Shown here: positions 34,191 through 46,762 of the stretch, piece by piece | How the letters are laid out: every line of letters starts with the position of its first letter | Position numbering within the stretch: position 1 is the first letter of the stretch | Assembly: GCA_023105745.1 (NCBI GenBank) | Contig: JALGQZ010000018.1 | Coordinates: forward strand, 13,206,273 to 13,270,272 | Reading direction: 5' to 3' | Source of the DNA: Austropuccinia psidii | Taxonomy: Eukaryota; Basidiomycota; Pucciniomycetes; Pucciniales; Sphaerophragmiaceae | Length of the DNA stretch: 64,000 bases | Position numbers and translations under genes: made by a program | The notes under the pieces: generated by a model | Database searches by the model: none | What the model was told of the DNA's origin: nothing | Seen by the model: the letters and a program-made list of their open reading frames with translations, nothing else

Positions 34191-35794
34191 GTGCAGAACC
34201 TCAAATTCCAATTGAAGGAATTAACATCACAGATGTTGGAACAGAATTCTTTGAAGAAGTTAGAGAAAGCTATAGGAAAGATAAGAATTGTCATATCCTT
34301 ACTGCTCTACTTGAAAAAGATTGCAAATATTCAGCATTAGCTAGTTCTCTAGACAATATTTGGAAAGAATATTATGACAATGGAAGATTCCATTTATTTG
34401 ATGGTATATTATATCATAGATATAAACACACATGTGTCATGGTCCTATGTAGTGGAATGTTAATCAACACAATACTACTAGAATGTCATGATAGAATTTA
34501 TTCTGGACATCTGTCCAAAGACAGAACTATGGAAAGAATTAAGACATGTGCCTGGTGGCCATCTTGGAGAAAAGATGTAATTGAGTATTGCCATAGTTGT
34601 GATATATTCCAGAAAGCCAATAAAGCTACTGGTAAAAGATTTGGCTTAATGATCCATATCCAAGAACCAAATACCCCATGGGAAGTGGTTCACATGGATT
34701 GAGTAACTGCCTTACCACCTGGGGGTGATAAAAGTTACAATGCATGTCTTGTTATTGTAGACAGATATAGCAAAACACCAATCTTTTTACCATGTCATAA
34801 AGATGACACAGCTATGGATACAGCTCTTTTGAACTGGAATAGAGTCATATCCCATACTGGTCTCTTTAAGAATATCATTAGTGATAGAGACCCAAACTTC
34901 ACATCAGCCTTATGGACTAATTTACATATGCTTTTGGGTACAAAACTATCATTCTCAACAGCATACCATCCACAAACAGATGGGTTAGCAGAAAGAATGA
35001 TTAAAACCCTTGAGGACATGATCAGAAGATTTTGTGCTTATGGCCTGGAGTTTAAAGATTCTGATGGATTTACCCATGATTTGTGTACTCTTATACCTGA
35101 ATTGGAGTTAGCCTACAAGACCTCCATCCATTCTTCAACAGGAAAAACTCCTGCAATGTTGAAGGAAGGATGGAACCCCAAACTTCCAGTTGATACTTTG
35201 AAAAAAGATCTGGTTGATATTCACCCAGCTGCTTCAATCTTTAAGTTATTGCTTGATAAAGTAAGACATCATGCAAATCAAAGCATGCATGATGCCTTTG
35301 AATATGCTAAACAGAAATGGGATAAAAGTCATGAAACCCCAGAATTCAAAGTAGGGGACTTAATACTAGTTTCAAACTTGAACTTTAATAATATTAAAGG
35401 CCCAAAGGAATTAAAAGATTGCTTTGCAGGACCACTTATTATTAAATCCCTTCATGGGACAAATGCAGTACAAGTAGAACTGTCAGGAGAATTGGAAAAC
35501 AAACATCCAAATCTCCCTGTCAGTCTGGTAAAGCATTACACTTCAAGTGATAAGGAATTATTTCCTTTAAGAAATGAAACACCCTTAGAAGTACCCCCAC
35601 TGGATCAAAGTGAGGATAAAAAGGTACTAAAAGTCTTAAAAGAAAGAAGAATTAGGGGAAAAAATGAAAGAGAATACTTAGTCAGGTACAGAAATCCACA
35701 ACATGAAGATGAATGGATTGAAGAGACTAAAATACCTGATTCCCAAAAGTTTCTCAGAAGATTCAGACATGAGAGAAGACCAATTGCTCAGTAA
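34191..35794 (+). pseudogene. Integrase with chromodomain-like tail of element A, one internal stop
   Basis: Inserts the cDNA into the genome. The H2C2 zinc domain (about 34480-34620) has [11 protein letters not shown] and [12 protein letters not shown], with both His and both Cys of the HHCC pattern kept. In the catalytic core the first Asp is at 34697-34699 (VVHMD), immediately followed by TGA 34700-34702 where a Trp is expected. The second Asp is in [13 protein letters not shown] (about 34878-34916), and the Glu at 34991-34993 ([11 protein letters not shown]). The C-terminal part has the SLVKHYTSS segment and a chromodomain-like stretch at about 35620-35740 ([27 protein letters not shown]). 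The frame ends at TAA 35792-35794. Confidence 0.9.
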
Positions 35795-35914
35795 AAATTT
35801 TGAATTTTGTGCTTTACATACTTAATAAGTATAAGTAGAGAGGTTGGACAGTGGATTATACCCCCCAAATAACTTGGGGGTATACTGCAAAAGAAAATTG
35901 TAGTAAAATTGTTT

Positions 35915-35929
35915 TTTGGTGGTAGGGAA
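35915..35929 (+). other. Polypurine tract of element A
   Basis: The G/A-rich word GGTGGTAGGGAA lies directly before the TGTGAG start of the 3' LTR, where plus-strand DNA synthesis is primed. Confidence 0.6.
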
Positions 35930-38101
35930 TGTGAGCCTGTGAGGTATATATAATATACCCATATGGCCACAAAGGACTTTAAACACAGTTAAATTTGTCT
36001 TCAAAAGACCTTTTAATTGAATTTAAAATGAAAATAAGTATAACTTTTTTTGGATAAACAAAGTTATAAATATTATTTCATTTTTGGATTCTACACCAAA
36101 AAAAGCCTAGGGTACACCCTTAGGGTGTTACACCCAAAAATACTTATTCCTTGTGTTATTGGAAGATTTAAGAAACTCACAGTACTAATGTAAAGTTTTT
36201 TGACATTTTTTCAAAATTGTTAAAATTGAGCTTAAATAAGCTTAAATTCAAAGTTGCAAAAGGTTTATGCAAACTTACCATAATTTTAGTCAAAATTGAG
36301 GTGTTGTGTATATTTACTGAATTGGCTAAGGATTTGCCATAAAGGATGTAAATCCTGCATGGGCTCACTTTAAAAGGGTTTAAGGCCATAGTATGGCTTT
36401 GAATAAATAAAAGGGCAAAATCCACACAAAAAGGTGGGACAAAGGAAAAAGACTAAATAGAGCTGGGGTACCCACCTTTTGTGATCTGCAAGGTTTCAAT
36501 TAAGGTTGTCCACCTGTATTGGAGAATTTTCAACCTTATTTAAACTTTAATGTTAGACTTTGATCCAACCTTAAAGTTTAAACTGGTTTTATCCCAAATT
36601 GGACAGGAATTTCAAGTTTCCACAGGGTAAGTCCCAATTTGTAGGCTTGAAATTATGGTTTTAAGAGCTTTCAAAACTTAATTAAGCTTAAAAAGCTTAA
36701 ATAAACTTAAACCTTCAATGTTACAAGAATTAAAAACTTATCAAAAGTTAAGGTTTAGTGTGTATTGCTATTTTATGTGGAAAAATAGCAATAACTTCAA
36801 AAATTCATTAAAAATCCAATTCTTCATGGATTTGCTTGAAAATTTCACACAGCTTACAATTGAATATTATCTATGTATAAAAGGAATTTGAAGTATATTT
36901 TATCAATAAATTTCCTGGGTAATTAGCCTGGAAATTTAATCTTTTAATTCAGCTCAAAGAAAATTATAATTCCTTTAAAAATTAATTAAAAATTGAGTTA
37001 AAGAGATTTCTGCTTGAAACTCTATTTTTAAATTGTTCATGTGATGAACCTTAATATAAATAGATTTATTTTATATTAAAACTCGAAATAATTAGTCTAA
37101 ATGAGGATCAAAGTTACTTGGAGTTAAGAATAGCACTGGTAACTTTAAATTGGAATTAAAAATAAGTTACCTTAGGTTAAGAACTTTACTTTTAAGCATG
37201 GTTTTTCAGTTTTGACCTGAGCACGCCCTCTATATTCATTATGAATCATGAGAGTTGCTCTGTAGACATAAAAAGAGTCTTTTCATCACTGTTTTTCCCA
37301 TAATCATTAATCAATCCAATCATACTAGAAATTTAAACAGGTAAAGTTTTATCATTTATAAAATCTTATTATTAAAAGTAATACTTAAGAATTTTATTCT
37401 TTATTATTTTTAAATTAAAGAATTGAAATCATAGAATTCAGATTATTGTTGTAATCATCAATAATATATTTTATGCTATAAAATTACCATCTTAAATCTC
37501 TTTCAAATCCACATATTCCTCTTAAAAACCCTTTAATCATAATTTTAATCATAAGAAGTTATTTTATCATTTGAATTATTGATTTTTGAAGTGTATTTAG
37601 CTTATAATACTCTTTTAATATAATAACTGTTGTTGTTTGACTTGTTTTATTAATTGATATTATAAGTAAGTTTTTCTCTAAAATTCTATAAGTTTTTTAT
37701 CTATTATTAGTTTTTTTATATAGAATTTTTCTATAAGAATTATTTCTGCACAGTGTGTGGTTTAATTCTTTTATAAATAATATTTATATTATTTATAAGT
37801 GGCTAAATATTTATATTTTCCATGTGTAATTGTCTCATTAAGAGCTTTACACTTCTTATTGTTATAATTGTCAGTGACTATAACAATAATAGAATAATTA
37901 TAATTCATTATAATTATTATATTTTTTATTATTATTATATTTTATGATAATAATTAATTTTTTTTTTTAAATAATTATTTTTGATAATTTTATTTAAATT
38001 TGTGGTTATAATATTTCTTATATTATATTTTTCTACTGAGGAAAGTCATAGTACTCTTGATATTGTTACTATTATAAAGAGTTTCATAGACAAACCTTAG
38101 G
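35930..38101 (+). repeat. 3' LTR of element A
   Basis: TGTGAGCCTG...CAAACCTTAGG, 2172 bp, clearly paired with the 5' LTR but different at many single bases. It differs also in a shorter AAGCTT minisatellite, in a 16-bp block (around 36120-36135) missing from the 5' copy, and in small insertions near 37630 and 37790. Dyad GGTATATATAATATACC is at 35943-35959. The terminal CA is GG here. Confidence 0.92.
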
Positions 38102-38106
38102 AATTC

Positions 38107-38723
38107 CTTCCAAAAACTCCCATTTCTAAATTGAACTTTTGTTCTATGTTCAACCTGCCTCCAGTCCATCTCCAATTTCAAATTCCAAATGAAGTTTTCC
38201 TTGGTAATTATTTTTTTGGTTCTTGAATTTTATGCTCATTTCTGAGAATCTTTGTCCTTTTTCTTAATCTATAATTATTGAGAAATGGATTATTGGCTGA
38301 TGGTATGGTTTGTGGCTTCCAGTTTCCTCAATTTTTAATTTTAGCTATAGCAGTTGAAATAACATATTTCTGTAGCTGTATTCTGTCCATTTAATTTTGT
38401 TTGGGTAATGATTCTTTAAATTAATTTTCTTTATTTTTCTTGGTAAGCTCTTGTTCTTTTTGAAATTCTTCAGCTAGCTTCTTTGGAGATATTTTTTCAT
38501 CTGTTGGTACTATTTCCCAATTGGGAAATAAAAATCCACCTCATTGTCTTTTGACCCATTTTTTATTCTGATCTTCAAAGGGATGGTTGCACCTGGTAGT
38601 TGAATTCCATTCCTACAAAAAGTAATAAATTTTCACATAGGGTTTTGGTATTTTTGTTCTGGTGAATAGGAAAAATGCCTTTGTGAGAATGGAGGTAAAT
38701 AATTTCTTGGTTTGAATTGCTGA
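38107..38723 (-). pseudogene. Gag relic of element C, 3' portion
   Basis: Minus-strand coding relic of a retroelement gag different from A and B. Reading from 38630 downward gives RCNHPFEDQNKKWVKRQ, stop, GGFLFPNWEIVPTDEKISP, then LAEEFQKEQELTKK and later GNWKPQTIPSANN. This order is what I know from a common rust Ty3 Gag downstream of its zinc knuckle. It continues the relic at 45299-46760; element B was inserted between them. Element A abuts its far end (duplication AATTC at 38102-38106). Many stops and shifts; not functional. Confidence 0.65.
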
Positions 38724-40139
38724 TGTCAGCCTGTGACTCAAAACCAGAGCACAATCATGACTGCCAGAATACCATAAAGAAATGGTAGATCAAAATACAA
38801 CCAGAACATGGAGCTGAGCCAAACAGACTCAAAAGGTATCAAAAGAAGAAGGAAAATCACCTCTTTCCACATATGGAAGTTTCATAATCATAGGACAAAG
38901 AATAAAAAAGTTTTTCAATCTCAAAGAAGTTGTTGAGCATAAGCCTTAATTTTCACCTCTCATATAAAATCCAGAAAAAGAGGCTGAACCCCAGCAATTG
39001 GGTATTAATATTGAAGCTCTCAATCAGGGCTATCCAATGGTACTAGCCAAATTGAGCTATCACAAAAAATATAGAATTTATGACCAAAATAAGGTCAAAT
39101 AAGGGTGAATAAAATATTCACCTCTCATCCAACTTCTAGAGGTTTAGTGTGAGATACTAAAAAGTGGGGTCTCTTTGGAAAGAGCACAATCAGGGTTATC
39201 TGATGGTTCCATCCATTTCCCAATATCTCATCTAGAACAGAGGCTATGGGGCAAACAAGTTCAATACAGATTTTGAGATAATCATATATCTGGATAACTG
39301 AAATTTAACATGGCATAGCTTTGCCATATTTGATGTTAGCAATACCAAATGAGGTACCCTTGCGTAGATCTAATCTAGGGTTACACAATGAACCACCTTT
39401 GAGCTCAATAGATTAAAAAATGACAAAGGTATAGCAGCTTCAAGGTCAAAATCCCTCATTTAGACCAATAAGGCTTTATTGTGGGATAATATCCCATACG
39501 TATGATTAGGAGGTGTCAAATAGACAAATAAGCTTTTTCATACTTCAATACCTCATAGTTAAGTCAAATACAGCGGTCCATATAGGTTCTGTAAAGCTTC
39601 TGACTCATCAGAAGCACCAGAACACACCTGTAAACTCCATTGGTGAAAATCCTACCCTGTATAGGGTAAAAATGACAACTTGTGGCTCTAAAACTACATT
39701 TCCACCCAATAACAGGCTGTATTGAGTGTGTAGAACCACAAACCAGCCCAAATTAGTGAAAAATTTCACTCTGTGGTCGTGTGAAGAGGTAAAAAACCTC
39801 CCACTACCCCAGAACAAGATAAAAGGAGGCCTTTCTTCACCAGAAGGCCAATCCATCATCCTGTTCTCAATATTCTTACATGCTATGACTTCTTAAAAGT
39901 GGTACCCTTAGAATTAAACAGGTATAATTATGAATTCAATTATTGTAGGGTTTATTATTGTAAATAAACAGATAAAAACTGCACCCAGGGATATCAATAG
40001 CACTCACCATCACTAAATTCTTTTAGTATAGCCCTTTTAACCATTTACTCACACAATTATCAACATTATTTTTGTGTCACACTCATAGCTATAGCTTATT
40101 ATTTTCATTTTACTGCTATATCATAGAGTCACCCTGAAA
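38724..40139 (+). repeat. 5' LTR of element B
   Basis: 1416 bp, starting TGTCAGCCTGTGACTC and ending TCACCCTGAAA (expected ACA). It matches 43894-45293 closely over its whole length. The terminal 400 bp contain GC-richer words such as CAGCGGTCCATATAGG that are identical in both copies. Confidence 0.88.
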
Positions 40140-40429
40140 CTTTAGGGGCCTGCCTTAGTTTTTTACCTATTTTAGACACCATTTTAGCTTGTTTTAACTA
40201 TTTTGAGCTTATTTATATGCCTTTTGGAGTTTTATACTTGTTTTTGTTCTTATTTTGACCTTTATTAAGCCATGAGAAGCCCTGAAGGGGATTAATTTCA
40301 TGGGTTTTCTCTATTCTGATTTTTTTTACTTAAAAATATAAATAAAAAAACATAATAAAATAATAAAAATAAAAAAAGCTGCATAAATATTATTTCTCAA
40401 AAAAAGATTTTTTTTAATCATTTTGAAGA

Positions 40430-41690
40430 GTTATAAATATATAATTTATATTTATAAAATAATCTGTTTTCAAAAAAAATATATATAGTAATATTCTTTT
40501 CATCTTTTCCATAATAATATATACAAAGTATATATTGTTTGAATTTTTCTTAAAGAAAAGCTCTTATAATGCATTTTTTCACCCAAATTGGCATGAAAAA
40601 TTGATTATCATCATTATTATTGATAATTTCAATAATAATACTTCATAATAAAATATAATCATATTTTATTATTGATCTTTTGTTTCATAATGTATAAAAA
40701 TTATATATTGTTTGAGTTTTTTCTTAAATAAAAACTCTTATAATTCATTTGTCACCCAAATTGGCGTGACAAATTGATTATTATCATTATTATTGATAAT
40801 TTCAATAATGATGCTTCATAATAAGATATCATCATATTTTATTATTGTTTTTATTTTGAGAATATATACAAAGTATATATCATTTGAATTTTCTTAAAGA
40901 GAAACTTTTATAATTCATTTTTCTGCACAAATTGGCATGAAAAATTGATTATCATCATTATTATTGATGTTTCAATAATAATTAATTATAAAATATAATC
41001 ATATTTCATTATTAATATTTTTTTCATAATATATACAAAGTATATATTGTTTGAATTTGTATTAAAAAAGAACTCTTATAGTTCATTTTTCCACCCAAAT
41101 TGACATGAAAAATTGATTATTATCATTATTATTGATAATTTAAATAATAATACTAAGAAAAATTTATAATAATATTTTTTACTTTCAATGATTTTTTCAT
41201 AAGAATATATACAAAGTATATATTGATAGAGCTGTTTCTTGGAGAAATACCATTATAATTCATTTTTTACCCACATTGGTGCAAAGAAATTGTTTGGTAT
41301 CATTATTATTGCTAATTCTATCAATACTAAAGATTTAAAAAGGAATAAAACCATATTTATTTTTCTAAACTTAATTCAATAATATATACAAAGTGTATAT
41401 TATTTGGATTTTTCTCCAAGAAAAAAACTTTTAAAATCATTTTCTTCTTTCACCCACCTTAGTGTGGAAAAATTGATCATAGTCATTATTGTTGATAATT
41501 CGAATAATAATACTTATTCAAAAAGAAATATAATCATATTGATTTTACTCAATTTTTTAATATATAAAAAGTATATATTTTTTGTATTTATCTTCAAGTG
41601 AAGCGCTGATAATTGAGCTTTTGCATCCAAATTGGTATGGAAAGTTGATTTAACAATTATTATTGATAGTTTCAATAATAATTTGTCCAA
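40430..41690. repeat. Seven-copy tandem repeat of about 170-180 bp in the leader of element B
   Basis: The word TATATACAAAGTATATA, an inverted repeat around AAA, recurs (some copies mutated) near 40519, 40690, 40863, 41030, 41206, 41382 and 41562. After each come TTTGAATTTTTCTTAAA-like, CACCCAAATTGGCATG-like and ATTATTATTGATAATTTCAA-like blocks. Spacing runs from 167 to 180 bp. The units are diverged, so the array is old or has evolved slowly. A plus-strand frame at 41404-41601 falls in it and is not a gene. Confidence 0.85.
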
Positions 41691-41939
41691 ACTGACTTAT
41701 ATATTCCTAACAAAAAAAGGGATTAAATCAACTAGATAAAACTCTCACTTTGCAAATCAGAACTGATACCACCTCATTTCAGAGACTTTGGATTTCTAAG
41801 GGATTATTCCTTACAAAGTGAATCAACCATCAGCAGGAATAGAGGCCTGAAAAGGAGAGAAGCTGAAGTTGTTCAAAGTCATAAGAAATGGAAAAATGAA
41901 CCTTCCTACACCTTCCAAGATGGTTTCCAACAGCAAAAC

Positions 41940-43740
41940 TCCAGGAATGGGTTGCATAGAACAGTTTGTTCTAACCCATCAAATATTCAAAGAACTTCTC
42001 CAATGGAGAATGGAAGACAGGGAATTCAACCTAGAGTTCCACTAGAATGAACTTGTAGAAAGTATCCATAAGATTTTGCTCAAAGAGATATTCTTCAAAG
42101 AACTTATCATAGAAGAGAAATTGAACCAGAGATAACATACTCAGACTCTTTCAGGCTCATGAGGAGCTGTAACCCAACCAAACTACCTAGTGGCTTCACA
42201 CCACTCAGGCACCAGGAGATCAGTGACCAAGATTCACCATACTTTCCAATCCCAGGTCAAATCCAGGGGTGGAAGAGAATCATAGGACAAGAACAAGACT
42301 TTTTTAAACCAGAGGCAGAAAGAGTCAGATCCTATTATCCATAACTTATTGGACCTGCCAAAAGAAGTACAAAAAACAACAAAAAGTTGTAAATAATTCT
42401 AATGAAGCTAGCATCCCTAAAAAAAGGAATGATATCTCCGCTCAGATTAAACACAATGTTGTTATCCCTGAGAGGACCATAAGTAGTAATACTCTATGGT
42501 TACAATTTTTCCAATTTTTAGAACAAACTCAAAAAGAGCTTGAAAGACTTCATGAAGATATGTCAAGGCTACAAGAGGTTTATACCTTACAAGCCAAAAC
42601 TATTAATAGCCTTCAAGAGGACTATACTAAATTAAGTAAAGCCTCAGAAGAGAGCAAAAGAAGACTAAATAAAGTCTTGGAGGAGAAAAATAACTGCAAA
42701 ACGGATAGGGAATACCTGGATCAAGATATTGACAAATTGTTCAATGTCTTCCAAAACATAAAACCCAAAAAACAAGGCAATGTTTTGGATAATCCATACC
42801 ACCAGGAAGACATTAAATCAGATGCCTTGTTGGAGAATAAGCCAAGATCCCCATCACAATACCAAGATGGATATAACATGAATTATTCAGAGAAAGAAGC
42901 ACTGAAACAGCTTCCAGAGGCCTCAAGCTGGCCAAATTTCTCTGGATTAGGAGAATATGATCACATGGAGCTCATTTATTATATTGATGGACTCTCAATT
43001 GATGTCTCAAGAATACCAGAATACTGGATAACAGCTAGACTGAACACAGAACTTAAAGGAAACGCTAGTAGATGGTATACTGAAATTAAAGATATTCATG
43101 GTAGAAGAAACTAGCCATGGTGGAGGAGCCAAATAATCCACAAGTAAAGAAATGATACCTGGATATGGTAGAAAGCCCTTTCATTTGTAAATGATAGATA
43201 CACAGTGGACAAAGATCCATATGATTGGTGTATGAGACAGTCAAAAAGGCTAATATCCATTGACCCTCACATAACAACAGAAATGAGAAATAACAAACTG
43301 TTGACAAACCTACCAGGAGACTTAGAATATGCAGTAAAATCAAGATTCTCCAAAGAATCCACCTTGGATAAAATATCAACTACCTTGCAAGAAGTAAGGA
43401 TTAAAGCATTTATTGGTAGATACAATACCCATAGTATTGGTGATAACAGGGAGAATCCAACCCTGGAAGACAAAGAAACTCATGATTCAGAATCTGAAAT
43501 CACAACAGGATCTCACAACTGTGAATCACCCAATCACTATGCAGACAATTTTCCCAAAGACAGGGAAGAGATATTTTAAAGAGAAAAAGAAACAACAAAG
43601 GACCAAGAAGGTCATGAATATGACTCTGATAGTGTGGGGAATGGCTGTAAGCCTAACACCAATGAGGAATATTTGGTGGAATTTAAGAAACATAGAACAA
43701 AGGAAATTGGTTCAGTCCACTTCAAAAGAAGGAAACCAAT
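41940..43740 (+). pseudogene. Gag of element B, disrupted
   Basis: Structural protein. The N-terminal part is at 42159-42344 (MRSCNPTKLPSGFTPLRHQ). A coiled-coil-like stretch at 42520-42740 (LQEVYTLQAKTINSLQED, RLNKVLEEKN) is in a different frame, implying a shift between them. The capsid-like part has ASSWPNFSGLGEYDHMELIY and ITARLNTELKGNASRWYTEI, then TAG 43112-43114 where Trp is expected. It resumes in frame as DKDPYDWCMRQSKRL and LPGDLEYAVKSRFSKESTLD. The zinc-knuckle site near 43515-43555 reads SHNCESPNHYADNF, lacking the first and last Cys. After 43740 it runs to the polypurine tract without protease or polymerase. Related to the gag of element A in layout but clearly a different family. 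Confidence 0.8.
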
Positions 43741-43893
43741 GACCAAACATCTGGATGGTTTGAAACACAAACCACCAGACAGGAAGAGTATGACAAAAAA
43801 AGGTGTTGGCTCAAGGTCACATGAGCCACATCAGTACCTCATAGAATACAGGAAAGTCTCATCAATGATGAGCCTTTTTTTAGAGGGAGGGTA

Positions 43894-45293
43894 TGTCAGC
43901 TTGTGACTCAAAACCAGAGCACAAGCATGACTTCCAGAATACCATAAAAAATGGTAGAGCAAAATACCACCAAAACATGGAGCTGAGCCAAACAGGCCAA
44001 AAAGGTATCAAAAGAAGAAGGAAAATAACCTCTTTCCACATATGCAAGTCCCATAACCATAGGACAAAGAATAACAAAGTTATTCAAGCTCAAAGCAGTT
44101 TCTGAGAATAAACCTTAATTTTCACCTCTCATATAAAATCCAGATAAAGAGGCTGAACCCCAGAAAATGGGTATTCATATTAAATCTATCAATAAGGGAT
44201 ATCCAATGGTACTAGCCAAATTGAGCTAGCACCAAAACTATAGAAGTTAGGGCCAAAATAATGACAAATAAGTTTGAATAAAATATTCACCTCTCATCCA
44301 GCTTTTAGAGCTTTAGTGTGAGATACTCAAAGTGGGGTTTCTTTAGAAAGAGCACAATAAGGACTATCTGATGGTTCCATCCATTTCCCCATATTTCATC
44401 TAGAACAAAGGTTATGGGGCAAACAAGTTCAATACAGATTTCAAGATAATCATATATCTGGATAACTAAAATTGAAAATGGCATAGCTTTGCAATATTTG
44501 ATGTTAGCAATACCAAATGAGGTACCCTTGTGTAGATCTAATCTAGGGTTACACAATGAACCACCTTTGAGCTCAATAGCTTAAAAAATGACAAAGGTAT
44601 AGCAGCTTCAAGGTCAAAATCCCTCATTTAGACCAATAAGGCTTTATTGTGGGATAATATCCCATACGTATGATTAGGAGGTGTCAAATAGACAAATAAG
44701 CTTTTTCATACTTCAATACCTCATAGTTCAGTCAAATACAGCGGTCCATATAGGTTCTGTAAAGCTTCTGACTCATCAGAAGCACCAGAACACACTTGTA
44801 AACTCCATTGGTGAAAACTCTCACCCTGTATAGGGTAAAAATGACAACTTGTGGCTCTAAAACTACATTTCCACCCAATAACAGTCTATATTGAGTGTTT
44901 ATAACCATAAACCAGCCCAAATTAGTGAAAAATTCCACTCTGTGGTCGTGTGCAGAGGTAAACAACCTCCCACTACCCCAGAACAAGATAAAAGGAGGCC
45001 TTTTCTCACCAGAAGGCCAATCCATCATCCTGTTCTCAATATTCTTACATGGTATATCTTCTTAGAAGTGGTACCCTTAGAATTAAACCGGTATAATTAT
45101 AAATTTAATTATTGTAAATCAACAGATAAACACTTCACCCAGGGCTATCAATAGCACTCACCATCACTAAATTCTTTTAGTATAGCCCTTTTAATCATTT
45201 ACTCACTCAATTATCATCATTATTTTCATGTCACACTCATAGTTATAGCTTTTCATTGTAATTTTACTGCTATGTCATAGAGTCACCCTGACA
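43894..45293 (+). repeat. 3' LTR of element B
   Basis: 1400 bp, TGTCAGCTTGTGACTC to TCACCCTGACA, directly after TTTTTAGAGGGAGGGTA. Minus-strand frames in it (43880-44105, 44305-44556, 44732-45028) are incidental; the last recurs in the 5' LTR at 39608-39859 because the LTRs are copies. Confidence 0.88.
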
Positions 45294-45298
45294 GTTGA

Positions 45299-46760
45299 TT
45301 ATTGAGTCTCTGATTGGTAACCTCACCCATTTGAAGCTTAGATGTACTTTTAAATTCTTCCAGTTGAGTCATGAATTTCTTGAAATACTCATTTTCCCCT
45401 TGTGACTTATTTCTAGTTTCCAATTTGTTTTCTTTGAGGGATTCAGTTATCTCTTTCATTTTCTTAACAGATTCATTAATTCCTTGGAAGGCCACTTCTT
45501 TAAAGTGAACTTTATTGTCTTTGGTTTCAGTAAAATTTATTCCTGTATCTCCTATTGATGAGAATATTTTGGTTACTAACATTCTAGCTTCCAATTCTTT
45601 TTCAATATACTTCTTTAGGATCTTCATTGGCAGTATAAGGTATCCTCCATCTTCAGCTCTGACCACAAAATTGTTATTGATCATTTTCTTGCTTATGGTC
45701 CCTTTAAAATAAGCTGAAAGAAAATAAAACTTGTCTTTATGGAACATGTTTTCTTGAGTAATATACCTGTATCTTAATAAGTAAGTCACAATAGTTTGAT
45801 ACTCTCCCATAAATTTATTATACTGTGAGAGACTACAAATTACTTCATCTTCTTGAGTGTCATAAAAAAGCTTCATAAGTGAGTCTTTTCTATATCTTCT
45901 TTCCAGTGAAACTCTTCCCCAGTTTTTTCAAAGATCCCCTTTGAGATTTGTCCATTTTCCTTATTCATAAACTGGCATAGCTTCAATTGCATCACTCAGA
46001 TTTGAGTCTGCTGTTGAAATTGCCATATGCATTGCTAGGTTTTCATCTGTTTCTATTTAAATTAGAGCTATTATTTCCACTTTATTGATAAATTTCTCTA
46101 CTTCTTCTCTATAAAAATTTAGGCTGTAATATTTTTCTTTGATTTTAAAAACAGGTATTTCCTTCCTTGGAACCTTCTGCTGTAATAGAATTGGGCTATT
46201 AGGTATAGTGACAAAAACCCTTGGAATATTTTCAGGTTTTGGCTCTGTTTCTGGGTTAGAGATCACTCTAGGTCCAGGTGTAGGTGATACTGGTGAGTAT
46301 TCAGGTCTACAATGCCTTGGTAATATGGGCTAACTTTCACTGGCTTTAGGTGTATAAGATGTTTTTTCCCTCCTTTTTACTTCCTTTTTACTTTGTGTTA
46401 ATAAAGTTTTTTGCATTTTCTTCATAGGAATTTGGATATGTACTGTTTTATCCTCTTATTTTCTCTCTTCTGCATACTGTCCTTCTACAGTATCTTCAGG
46501 TAATGGTGATAATTCAGATTTTGGTTTTTGAGTTGTTTCTACTTGGTAAACTGATCCTTCAAATTCCCTTTCTCTTTGATTCTTGGATTAGCTTGAAGAA
46601 AAACTCATTAGTTCTTCCTTCCATTTCTGTTCTTTTCCTGGTGTTGCAATGAGGAAATTAATATATTGAGGTATTTGATTTTCTGGTGTTTTTTCTTTCA
46701 CTGTATAATAAAAATGGAAAGATTGATTTTAGGATTTTGATGGTGATGATGATGATGATT
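45299..46760 (-). pseudogene. Gag relic of element C, 5' portion
   Basis: Minus-strand gag of a third retroelement family. From the N-terminal side: IPRVFVTIPNSPILLQQK and YYSLNFYREEVEKFINKVE (46057-46266). A broken link follows near 45900-45960, with WGRVSLERRYRKDSL. Then a long open stretch (45876 to 45299) runs KLFYDTQEDEVICSLSQYNK, YLLRYRYITQENMFH, VVRAEDGGYLILPMKILKKY and ELEARMLVTKIF. The stop that ends this stretch at 45283 lies in the LTR of element B, showing that B interrupted the gene. The frame's continuation is at 38723-38107. The family is one I know as abundant in rust genomes; several stops make it inactive. Confidence 0.75.
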
Positions 46761-46762
46761 TG
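46738..46762. repeat. GAT microsatellite
   Basis: GATGGTGATGATGATGATGA, a short trinucleotide tract just upstream of the element C gag relic. Confidence 0.7.

Larger units (their letters stand above)
27171..38101 (+). mobile_element. Full-length Ty3/gypsy retrotransposon (element A), inactive
   Basis: Two long LTRs (27171-29355 and 35930-38101) enclose 6574 bp coding in the order gag, protease, reverse transcriptase, RNase H, integrase, C-terminal chromodomain-like segment. That is the Ty3/gypsy order with a chromovirus-type tail. A 5-bp duplication AATTC flanks it (27166-27170 and 38102-38106); the last two bases of the 3' LTR are GG instead of CA. Stops and frameshifts occur throughout, so it cannot encode a full polyprotein. 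The Gag start MTPTRSGSNYS and the Pol blocks recall abundant retroelements of Austropuccinia psidii. Confidence 0.93.
38724..45293 (+). mobile_element. LTR retrotransposon with gag but no pol (element B)
   Basis: LTRs at 38724-40139 and 43894-45293 share start TGTCAGC and end TCACCCTGAMA. They are flanked by near-identical duplications GCTGA (38719-38723) and GTTGA (45294-45298). The 3.75-kb interior holds a leader with a seven-copy tandem repeat, a degenerate gag and, right after it, the polypurine tract TTTTTAGAGGGAGGG. No protease, reverse transcriptase or integrase sequence is present. The same tract and LTR occur behind the pol of element E (54062), so B looks like a pol-deleted member of that family. 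It splits element C's gag. Confidence 0.87.
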
